Source: Deltaproteobacteria bacterium
GTDB taxonomy: Bacteria; Desulfobacterota; DSM-4660; Desulfatiglandales; Desulfatiglandaceae
Direction of reading: 5' to 3'
NCBI GenBank assembly: GCA_013349725.1
Contig: DUZB01000383.1
Coordinates: 1-7,531 of the forward strand
DNA length: 7,531 nt
The notes beneath the pieces were generated by a model, which worked only from the letters and a program-made list of their open reading frames with translations, made no database searches and was not told where the DNA came from. This document shows, piece by piece, positions 1 to 5,250 of the stretch. Numbering within the stretch: the stretch's first letter is position 1; each line of letters opens with the position of its first letter. A program made the position numbers and the translations under genes.

Positions 1-1313
1 TCCCCTTCCTTGAGGATTTTCACATGGGGGACTTCCAGTTCTTTGACCCAGTCGGCTCGTTTGGCGGCCGGTTTCCCAAATGGGTTTCCAGTCTTTTCCA
101 CAAACGTAAGAATCTTGTTGAAGGTCTTGGGGCCTTGCGCGGATTCCAGCACATGCCGGCGCATGTCTATCATCTTGTTGATATATTCGATGAATACGGG
201 ACATTCTTCTTCGCAGGCCCCGCAGGTGGTGCAGGACCACAGTTCATCCAGCCCAACGATGCTCCCTTCCCCTCCTACCATGGGCTTTTCATCCGGGTCT
301 TTCCGCGAACGGGGAAGAAAGGACCACACGGGGTATTTGCGGTAAGCATGATTCCTCAGTTTGATGGTCAATTCTTTGGGGGACAGAGGTCTACCAATGG
401 CGTTGGCGGGACAGTTATCCGTACAACGCCCGCATTCGGTGCAGGTGTAAAAATCGAGGATCTGCTTCCACGTGAATTCTTCCAGTTTTTCGACGCCTAA
501 ACTTTCCAGTTCGAAAATATCTTCCACCCCGTACCTGGCCGGTTTGATAGCCCCTTTCCGGAGGTTATGAAAGAACACATTGGGAAGAGCCGTGATAATA
601 TGGAAATGTTTGGAGAGGGGAAGCAGATTCAGGAAAAGAAAAAAAGCCAGAATATGAAGCCAGTAACTCGCACGGAGTATCCCCGAAAGCAATTGCGGGC
701 TGCTTTCAGGCAGAAAAAGCATCCCGATTCGTGCAGCGGGAAGCCATCCCCTTGGCTCCCCTCCCAGAAGAATTCCACTGCCCTCAAAAAGCATATCAGT
801 GATCATGAGAAAGCTGATGAGTCCCAGAACCAGGTAGGCTTCGAAGGTGTGACTCCCTGCATATCGCGCGGGTTTGACAATGGCGCGCCTGAGGATGGCC
901 CAGATGCAGGCAAAAAGCACGATGATTTCAAAGAGGTCCTTTATCGTGTTGTAAAATGTGCCAAAAGGGCTGTGCATAAAGGAACGAAAGACGGGAATGC
1001 CAAGCCCCTCTGTGACCAGGTCCAGGGAGCGAAGTCCCAAGACGACAAAACCCCAGAATATCATAATATGGATGACGCCGGCCCACAGATAACGGGGCTG
1101 ACGTTTCTGGATGAACCCAAAAGCGATGAGGTCTTTGAAGCGCCGTTTCCAATGGGAAAATCGGGGGTCCGCCTGGCCCGCAAGAAGAAGAGTAAGTCGG
1201 CTTCGAATGGTAATGGTAAAAACCGTCAGGGCTGCCGAAACAACCAGCCACATGAGAATAACTCCGGCATATCCCTGACTGCCTCGCACGGCAAATTCGC
1301 TAAAAGAAACCAT
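1..1313 (-). CDS. Membrane-bound heme-b/Fe-S oxidoreductase, EMO/FadF-like (C-terminus outside window)
   Basis: 437 residues are visible. Residues about 1-250 form a nitrate-reductase-gamma-like cytochrome b domain with hydrophobic helices near 15-36, 75-95, 127-141, 158-176 and 215-233; H82, H220, H236 and H238 are candidate heme ligands. Two ferredoxin-type 4Fe-4S motifs follow: C291-x2-C294-x2-C297-x3-C301-P and C361-x2-C364-x2-C367-x3-C371-P. The family normally continues into cysteine-rich CCG domains, which would lie past the left edge. Relatives (ETF:menaquinone oxidoreductase, FadF, EtfD) pass electrons from electron-transfer flavoprotein to membrane quinone during acyl-CoA oxidation; that role is inferred here, and etf genes are expected nearby. 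The start is fixed closely: an in-frame TAG lies at 1322-1320, ATG occurs at 1319 and 1313, and GGGAG (1327-1323) is 9 bases from the second, which I chose. Other heterodisulfide-reductase-related oxidoreductases share this layout. Confidence 0.9.
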   Translation of the reverse strand, partial: MVSFSEFAVRGSQGYAGVILMWLVVSAALTVFTITIRSRLTLLLAGQADPRFSHWKRRFKDLIAFGFIQKRQPRYLWAGVIHIMIFWGFVVLGLRSLDLVTEGLGIPVFRSFMHSPFGTFYNTIKDLFEIIVLFACIWAILRRAIVKPARYAGSHTFEAYLVLGLISFLMITDMLFEGSGILLGGEPRGWLPAARIGMLFLPESSPQLLSGILRASYWLHILAFFLFLNLLPLSKHFHIITALPNVFFHNLRKGAIKPARYGVEDIFELESLGVEKLEEFTWKQILDFYTCTECGRCTDNCPANAIGRPLSPKELTIKLRNHAYRKYPVWSFLPRSRKDPDEKPMVGGEGSIVGLDELWSCTTCGACEEECPVFIEYINKMIDMRRHVLESAQGPKTFNKILTFVEKTGNPFGKPAAKRADWVKELEVPHVKILKEG

Positions 1314-1331
1314 GATCATCTACTCCCGGTC

Positions 1332-1351
1332 AGACTTCGTTAAATGGTCTA
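1332..1351 (-). repeat. Leader repeat copy 1 (AGACT + GTTAAATGGTCTA)
   Basis: AGACT, two bases, then the 13-mer GTTAAATGGTCTA (1339-1351). The same two blocks recur at 3241-3258, in the same orientation and at nearly the same distance (13-mer edge 26 versus 24 bases) upstream of another minus-strand start codon. Imperfect GGTTGAGT-like units continue to about 1367. It may be a dispersed intergenic repeat or a shared 5'-UTR element. Confidence 0.55.
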
Positions 1352-1404
1352 ATGGTTGAGTGGTTGTCGGCATAAGGTTTGAATGTTATGACAAATGAAA
1401 AAAC

Positions 1405-1431
1405 AATGCGCCACAATAAGCGCGCATTATA
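1405..1431 (-). promoter_or_regulatory. Candidate promoter -10 with overlapping dyad (operator-like)
   Basis: Reading the minus strand, a perfect TATAAT occupies 1431-1426, about 113 bases before the oxidoreductase start. No good -35 hexamer is present at 16-18 bases, so activator dependence or weak activity is possible. A perfect 7-base dyad, AATGCGC (1405-1411) and GCGCATT (1422-1428) with a 10-base centre, overlaps the -10 and the expected start point. It could be a repressor operator or an RNA hairpin at the 5' end. Function is inferred. Confidence 0.45.
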
Positions 1432-1562
1432 TCATTCATGAAAAACCGGATAATTCATTTTTTTATCATCACACAAAGCCGGCAGGAAAGCAATAAAAGG
1501 AACGGTCATCCATTCTCATTATGACTGTTTTTCCATGGCATCGGTTTCATGAAACCCATATT

Positions 1563-1695
1563 TGATGCATTCGTAAAAAAGCAAAGTTTCGCGCAAAGGC
1601 GCAAAGCTCTCAAAGAGAGATATAATAATGTCAATAACTTATCTCTATGTTCTCTGAGGGCTCTGTGAGAAATACGACTTTTTACGAGACCATCA
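1563..1695. mobile_element. MITE-like non-coding element with imperfect terminal inverted repeats
   Basis: The ends form an inverted repeat of pattern TGATGnnnTCGTAAAAA: 1563-1579 and, as reverse complement, 1679-1695, matching at 14 of 17 positions. Just inside the left end is a GCGCAAAGGCGCAAAG motif; just inside the right end, read in reverse, is a related TTTCTCACAGAG-type motif, so the interior is also loosely symmetric. It is about 133 bases long with no ORF. From general experience, motifs of this kind recur between genes in Desulfobacterota genomes, but copy number cannot be judged from one window. A TATAAT at 1621-1626 might give it promoter activity toward the next gene, but no -35 supports this. 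Confidence 0.5.
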
Positions 1696-1724
1696 TATTT
1701 AGAGTCTCTATCATTTTCCTGATT

Positions 1725-1748
1725 CCCTTTTGTTTTTCCGCAAAAGGG
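1725..1748 (+). other. Perfect 8-bp stem-loop upstream of the PNPOx-fold gene
   Basis: CCCTTTTG (1725-1732) and CAAAAGGG (1741-1748) are perfect reverse complements around an 8-base loop. No T-tract follows on either strand, so it is not an ordinary terminator. The 3' arm contains the AAGGG that would act as ribosome binding site for the alternative start at 1757; folding would hide it. It could also be a protein-binding dyad. Confidence 0.45.
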
Positions 1749-1792
1749 TGTATCGTATGAGAAAAAACGCAAACAAAGGGAGAATATTTCAG

Positions 1793-2239
1793 ATGGCCAG
1801 TGAGATAGTGAATAAAATGAAAGAGCTTGTGCGGGACAACAACACCTGTGTTTTGGCTACGACCTTCAAAGACAAGCCTCACTGTTCACTTATGGTGTAT
1901 GTGGCGGATGAGGACTGCGGCGAAATCTATATGGTGACCCATCGGGACACTACCAAATACCGGAACCTGCTGAAGAACCCGAACGTGAGCCTTCTCATCG
2001 ATACGAGAGCCGAAAATCCCGGCGAAAAGAGGTCTGAGGCAAAGGCTCTCACGGTCGCCGGCGAATTTCGAACCGTCGACGATGAGGAGAAAAAACAAAT
2101 GGTTCTAAAAAAGATGTTGAATGTCCATCCCCATTTGAAAGATTTTCTCCACGATGCGGGCGCTGAGATTTGTTCGGTGAAAATAAAATCCTTTCTCCTC
2201 CTTGAAGGAGTTTCAAGTGCTTATTTCGAATCTGTATGA
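1793..2239 (+). CDS. Pyridoxamine 5'-phosphate oxidase family protein (flavin-binding split barrel)
   Basis: This 148-residue protein has the PNPOx-like split-barrel pattern: a beta strand with TCVLATT (residues about 18-24), a second strand after KPHCSLMVYV, a strand IYMVTHRDTTKYRNLLKNP where the T-K-Y-R-N-L region usually contacts flavin phosphate, then VSLLIDTR, and a late strand with AGEFR. Members bind FMN, F420 or heme and act as small reductases or stress-related flavoproteins; the substrate cannot be assigned. I chose the ATG at 1793 because GGGAG (1778-1782) lies 10 bases upstream and the domain begins here. An in-frame ATG at 1757, with AAGGG 8 bases before it, would add 12 mostly basic residues, and a TTG at 1730 is less likely. 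The last 19 bases overlap the end of the opposing esterase gene. Confidence 0.85.
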   Translation: MASEIVNKMKELVRDNNTCVLATTFKDKPHCSLMVYVADEDCGEIYMVTHRDTTKYRNLLKNPNVSLLIDTRAENPGEKRSEAKALTVAGEFRTVDDEEKKQMVLKKMLNVHPHLKDFLHDAGAEICSVKIKSFLLLEGVSSAYFESV

Positions 2240-3222
2240 GCCCCTGCCGATGCAGCGACTCGGCTGTGATTCTTGAAAAAATTCCAAAGGATTTCGGCGG
2301 CATCAAAATCCTTCAGGGGATTGTTATCGTCTAAGGAACTGGTGAAATATCTCCCCGGCCAGTCATGGCCCCAGTTTTCAATCAGCCAAAGGGAGACCTC
2401 AGTCCCATCGGAACAGTGGTTCCACGATTGGACGGTCACCTGGCCTTGATTCATCTGCTTTTCCTGCACGGCTGGCGAACACCCATCATTTTTTACCCAG
2501 AAATCCACACAATCCGGGACGGACCTGTACGTTCGGGTGCCTCCCCGGCGTTTGCTTACGCCCCCTTCATAGGGAACATCCTGGTCATCCAGACCGTGCA
2601 TGATCAGGACCGGAAGCGGTTTACGGGGCTCAGGAATGCGCCATTCCGGTTCCTCTTCGGTTTCCCTGCCGCCCATGGATGCAGCGAGGAAAGCCGCGCC
2701 TGCCAGCATCTCCGTCTTTTCCGCCGCAAACCGGTAGGTCATCATTCCTCCGTTTGAAAAGCCCAGCATGTAGATACGGCTTTGATCCACGTGCAGTTGG
2801 TTGCAGACATCCTCAATGGCCGCTGTGATAAACCCGACGTCATCCACTCTGTCTTTTGCGGCTTTTCCACAACAATGACCTGCATTCCAGTGCTGCAGAT
2901 ATCCGAAGAGGCCCATCCCATCGGGATAGAGCACGATGAAGTTTTCCCGATCCGCCAGGGCGCTGAAACCGGAAAATGTTTCCATGCCCAGGCCGGTATC
3001 GAAAGCGCCGTGAATGACCACTACAAGGGGCAGCGACTCTTTGGAATCATACCCGGGCGGAACATGGATCTGATAGGTTCTGTTGAACCCGTTCGCCTGG
3101 ATGTCCATCTCCACTTCATAGGTTTTTGGGCCGACGATCCGGTCTTGAGGCAATCTCCTGGAACATCCCGGAACGAACTGCAAAAAGAATGCAAAAGATA
3201 GGAGTGTGATCAATCCTTTCAT
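2221..3222 (-). CDS. PHB depolymerase / feruloyl-esterase-like alpha/beta hydrolase, probable lipoprotein
   Basis: A 333-residue member of the LpqC/poly(3-hydroxybutyrate) depolymerase-like esterase family. The N-terminus has K2, a hydrophobic stretch 4-18 and a lipobox-like V-P-G-C20, followed by S21, which suggests an outer-membrane lipoprotein; proline at -2 is atypical, so simple secretion is an alternative. Oxyanion loop H71-G72; nucleophile elbow G154-F-S156-N-G-G; acid in HGLDD (D213) before VPYEGG; catalytic histidine H286 in G-H-D-W-P-G. All triad members are in the expected order, so the enzyme should be active on ester bonds, perhaps short polyesters or acylated sugars; the substrate is unknown. 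C238, C248 and C270 could form disulfides in the periplasm. AGGAG (3232-3228) lies 5 bases before the ATG. It is transcribed convergently with the flavin-binding gene, and their 3' ends overlap by 19 bases. Confidence 0.9.
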   Translation of the reverse strand: MKGLITLLSFAFFLQFVPGCSRRLPQDRIVGPKTYEVEMDIQANGFNRTYQIHVPPGYDSKESLPLVVVIHGAFDTGLGMETFSGFSALADRENFIVLYPDGMGLFGYLQHWNAGHCCGKAAKDRVDDVGFITAAIEDVCNQLHVDQSRIYMLGFSNGGMMTYRFAAEKTEMLAGAAFLAASMGGRETEEEPEWRIPEPRKPLPVLIMHGLDDQDVPYEGGVSKRRGGTRTYRSVPDCVDFWVKNDGCSPAVQEKQMNQGQVTVQSWNHCSDGTEVSLWLIENWGHDWPGRYFTSSLDDNNPLKDFDAAEILWNFFKNHSRVAASAGAHTDSK

Positions 3223-3240
3223 TTTCTCTCCTCCCCGTTA

Positions 3241-3258
3241 AGACTGTTAAATGGTCTA
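3241..3258 (-). repeat. Leader repeat copy 2 (AGACT + GTTAAATGGTCTA)
   Basis: AGACT (3241-3245) abuts the 13-mer GTTAAATGGTCTA (3246-3258), identical to 1339-1351. Copy 1 has two extra bases between the blocks. It sits immediately upstream of the esterase's ribosome binding site. CAAC/TTGAC-containing short repeats continue to about 3290. Confidence 0.55.
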
Positions 3259-3303
3259 CTCAACAACTCAACCGTTTGACTATTTGACGAGGTCAGTCTG
3301 GTC

Positions 3304-3332
3304 TTGACGTAATTTTGAAAATACTCTATTCT
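3304..3332 (+). promoter_or_regulatory. Sigma-70-like promoter for the UGSC operon
   Basis: TTGACG (3304-3309, 5 of 6 consensus), a 17-base spacer, and TATTCT (3327-3332, 4 of 6). The predicted start near 3339 gives a leader of about 80 bases before the ATG at 3419. It is the best promoter match in this intergenic space and is correctly oriented. Confidence 0.5.
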
Positions 3333-3418
3333 TTCCATTCCTACAATCGCTTTTTCGAACGTATTTCCGCCGGCCGCCGGTTGCAGCTTTCCAAAATGAA
3401 CCAGGGAGGGATTGTCCC

Positions 3419-4465
3419 ATGAGCCAAGGTCTCGTATCCGATACAATAGAATGTGAAGGCCCTGAAGATGCTGTCGAAACCTTTTTTCAAAAGGGTTGGA
3501 CCGACGGGCTTCCCGTTATTCCTCCTACAGAAGGGAAGGTGCTGAAATTCTTAGGCGCTGCCGGGCTTGCCCCTGATGAAATCCTGGGGGCTATCCCCGA
3601 GCGAAACCGGATTTTTACCGCCGAAAAGGTAGCTGTTAATGCCGTTATGGCTGGATGCCTTCCCGAATATTTTCCCGTTGTTGTTGCAGCCGTTCGTGGG
3701 ATATCCCGCCCTGAGTTCGGACTGCACGGTGTCTCGGCAAGTACAGCGGGAGCGGGAATCCTGATGGTGGTCAATGGTCCGGTGTCCAAAGAACTGGGGA
3801 TCAACAGCGGTCAGAATCTCATGGCTCCAGGCAATCGCGCCAATGCCACCATAGGGAGGGCCGTAAGACTCGTTTTGTATAATCTGGGGGGGCGGGAGTT
3901 TGACAGGTCGACCCTGGGGCACCCAGGGAAATATACTTTCTGCATCAGCGAGCAGGAGAGTCGCTGGGAACCTCTCCATGTTCTGCGGGGGCTGACAAAG
4001 GAAACGAGCGCCGTCACTCTTTTTGCGGCCGAAGGTCCCAACCAGGTCCAGAACCACAGTGCTCTGAAACCGGAGAATATCCTCAATACCATCGCCGACC
4101 GGATGCGGTCTCTGGGCAGTTTCAATATGGGGGGAGACGTGGAGTGTGCGGTGATCATCTGTCCGGAACACTACGAAACCCTGAACCGGGCCGGGTGGAC
4201 CAAAAAGGATGTGCGGAAGCATCTTTTTGAGAAGGCCTGCCGGCCGCTTGCAGATCTGAAAAGGGGAGGGCTGAACGAGACCCCCGTGCTCCCGGAGGAT
4301 GAGAAAACGATGGTTCGGGCGGTTTCTTCCCCGGATCAGATCCTGCTGATCATGGCCGGGGGCGTTGCCGGGAGGTTCTCAGCCTGTATGTCCGGATGGT
4401 TCAGTCGTCATATGTCCAGGGCCGTTACAGAACCGATCGGCCCGTCCTGCGCAGGGGGTACCTGA
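3419..4465 (+). CDS. Conserved partner protein of the UGSC selenoprotein (function unknown)
   Basis: This is a 348-residue soluble protein with no signal peptide or transmembrane helix. I recognise it as the large protein commonly encoded beside UGSC-family (seleno)proteins; no reaction is established to my knowledge. Recognisable conserved blocks are WTDGLPVIPPTE (27-38), NAVMAGCLPEY around C80, GINSGQNLMAPGNRANATIGRA, GHPGKYTFC (167-175, with H168 and C175) and a C-terminal GGVAGRFS (314-321) before a V-T-E-P-I motif. C80 and C175 are candidate redox partners for the selenoprotein. AGGGAGGG (3403-3410) precedes the ATG by 8 bases. The selenoprotein gene starts 54 bases after its stop and has its own strong ribosome binding site, so the two form an operon and probably one enzyme complex (inference). 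The length and the full set of blocks suggest an intact gene. Confidence 0.8.
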   Translation: MSQGLVSDTIECEGPEDAVETFFQKGWTDGLPVIPPTEGKVLKFLGAAGLAPDEILGAIPERNRIFTAEKVAVNAVMAGCLPEYFPVVVAAVRGISRPEFGLHGVSASTAGAGILMVVNGPVSKELGINSGQNLMAPGNRANATIGRAVRLVLYNLGGREFDRSTLGHPGKYTFCISEQESRWEPLHVLRGLTKETSAVTLFAAEGPNQVQNHSALKPENILNTIADRMRSLGSFNMGGDVECAVIICPEHYETLNRAGWTKKDVRKHLFEKACRPLADLKRGGLNETPVLPEDEKTMVRAVSSPDQILLIMAGGVAGRFSACMSGWFSRHMSRAVTEPIGPSCAGGT

Positions 4466-4519
4466 GCGGTTACCGGGGTTCCGTTGGAATCCCTGAAATA
4501 GGAATAGGAGGAACTGAAG

Positions 4520-5044
4520 ATGAGCATCACGGTACTGGATCCCACCAATAAACCTATCGAAACAGCTTTCGAAATGGCGCCCCGTCCCGAGAGCCTGAAA
4601 GGGCTTACCCTGGGACTTATTGATAATGGGAAGAAAAATTCGGATTATTTAGTGAAGAAAATCGGGGACAGGTTGCGGGAACTCCATGGCCTCGAAGGGG
4701 GAATTCACGTGAGGAAGCCTTCTCCTTCCCATGCTATTCCCGAGGATGCAGCGAAGGAACTGGCGGAAAAGTCGAATCTGGTTCTTGCGGGTATCGGGGA
4801 CTGAGGTTCCTGCAGCTCGGGCAGTGTGCTCGACGGAATCGTCATGGAAAAATTGGGTGTTCCCACGGCAGTTATCTGTACGGAACCCTTCACCTCCTCA
4901 GGAAAGGCTATGGCCGTGGCACATGGTTTTCCCGATTATCCATTCGCCATTATTCCTCATCCCATTAATGCTACCACGCATGAAGTGTTGGATCAATGGG
5001 TGGAAGATTCCCTCCCTGGGGTTGTTCGGCTGTTGCTGAAATGA
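4520..5044 (+). CDS. UGSC-family selenoprotein, Sec95 encoded by TGA 4802-4804
   Basis: Read through the in-frame TGA, the ORF gives 174 residues and contains G-D-U95-G-S-C98-S-S-G-S-V, the signature that names the UGSC (seleno)protein family. The same frame continues without a stop for 79 codons to TGA 5042-5044, and both halves match family patterns: N-terminal LDPT and RPESLKGLTLGLIDNGKKN, then an (V/I)GDUGSC turn, LDGIVMEKLGVPTAVICTEPF and a C-terminal HPI. Sec95 and C98 form a U-x-x-C pair like thioredoxin-type redox motifs, implying thiol/selenol redox or nucleophilic chemistry in the cytoplasm; the substrate is unknown. AGGAGG (4506-4511) lies 8 bases before the ATG. The gene follows the 348-residue partner in one operon. 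Standard annotation would give a 94-residue fragment plus a false ORF from GTG 4826. A pseudogene is unlikely because the only 'defect' falls exactly on the Sec position. Confidence 0.93.
4802..4826 (+). promoter_or_regulatory. Candidate bacterial SECIS stem-loop after the Sec codon
   Basis: Five bases after the TGA, CUGC (4810-4813) pairs with GCAG (4821-4824) around the loop AGCUCGG (4814-4820), with a possible U-G pair (4808-4826) beyond one mismatch. Bacterial SECIS elements lie inside the coding sequence directly after UGA and present a small G-containing apical loop to SelB. The position fits, but the stem is short and the structure was judged by eye. Confidence 0.5.
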
Positions 5045-5050
5045 AACTTT

Positions 5051-5085
5051 GTTTCCGGCTTCCAGTTTCCAGCTTCCGGTTTTCG
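5051..5085 (+). repeat. Degenerate heptamer array, G(T/C)TTCC(A/G) x5
   Basis: Five consecutive 7-base units, GTTTCCG, GCTTCCA, GTTTCCA, GCTTCCG and GTTTTCG, begin 6 bases after the selenoprotein stop. An array of the same family in inverse orientation lies at 6311-6345, beyond the methyltransferase gene. Confidence 0.7.
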
Positions 5086-5095
5086 TTCCGATTTA

Positions 5096-5123
5096 TTGAC
5101 AAGCCGGAGCCGATGCTTATTTT
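5096..5123 (+). promoter_or_regulatory. Candidate promoter for the methyltransferase leader
   Basis: A perfect TTGACA (5096-5101), a 16-base spacer, and TATTTT (5118-5123, 4 of 6 consensus). The start point would fall near 5130, at the beginning of the AACGAGT array, giving a leader of about 120 bases that contains the array and the terminator hairpin. Confidence 0.5.
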
Positions 5124-5128
5124 TTAAC

Positions 5129-5170
5129 AACGAGTAACGAGTAACGAGTAACGAGTAACGAGTAACGAAT
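5129..5170 (+). repeat. Perfect heptamer tandem repeat AACGAGT x5 plus one variant
   Basis: Five identical AACGAGT units occupy 5129-5163, followed by AACGAAT (5164-5170). The identical copies suggest recent slippage expansion or contraction. The array lies between the candidate promoter and the terminator hairpin, so copy number would alter leader length. Confidence 0.95.
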
Positions 5171-5202
5171 GGAGTTGAACCCGCCCTTAAAGGGGCTACG
5201 AG

Positions 5203-5236
5203 CCGGGTGTCACGAACAGTGAACCCGGTTTTTTTT
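5203..5236 (+). terminator. Intrinsic terminator / probable attenuator in the methyltransferase leader
   Basis: CCGGGT (5203-5208) pairs with ACCCGG (5223-5228), then, past a single bulged G, TCAC (5210-5213) pairs with GTGA (5219-5222) around GAACA. Eight T follow (5229-5236). The last T is 14 bases from the ATG at 5251, leaving room for the ribosome binding site but not for a promoter, so transcripts of the next gene must pass through it. Upstream, GAACCCG (5177-5183) repeats the 3' arm and could compete for the GGGT of the 5' arm. A small hairpin (5183-5187 with 5192-5196) lies between. It may also end the UGSC operon transcript. Confidence 0.75.
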
Positions 5237-5250
5237 GTGGAGGGTATAAA

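Noticed and set aside
24..1343. Plus-strand open frames (for example 24-500 and 567-1343)
   Set aside because: They are antisense to the membrane oxidoreductase, whose minus frame shows two 4Fe-4S motifs, heme histidines and a ribosome binding site.
2196..2210. CTCCT/AGGAG hairpin near the end of the flavin-binding gene as a terminator
   Set aside because: It lies inside the coding sequence, has a three-base loop and no T-tract.
3487..4222. Long minus-strand open frames opposite the 348-residue protein
   Set aside because: They are shadows of a well-supported plus-strand gene with strong ribosome binding site and recognisable conserved blocks.
4802..4804. TGA as an inactivating nonsense mutation
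   Set aside because: The stop falls exactly at the family's Sec position, with G-S-C following and an undamaged downstream frame.
4826..5044. Separate 72-residue gene starting at GTG 4826
   Set aside because: It is the continuation of the selenoprotein after Sec95. GTG 4826 has no proper ribosome binding site and lies in the same frame.
5051..5085. Terminator for the UGSC operon formed by CCGG repeats
   Set aside because: Pairing is limited to the self-complementary CCGG, and only four T follow. The array is better described as heptamers.
5129..5170. CRISPR-like array
   Set aside because: The units are 7 bases and directly adjacent, with no spacers and no cas genes.
5171..5236. Guanidine-II (mini-ykkC) riboswitch, because ACGA occurs twice
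   Set aside because: The ACGA sites do not sit in tetraloops closed by matching stems, so the consensus is not met. The leader is reported only as an attenuator candidate.
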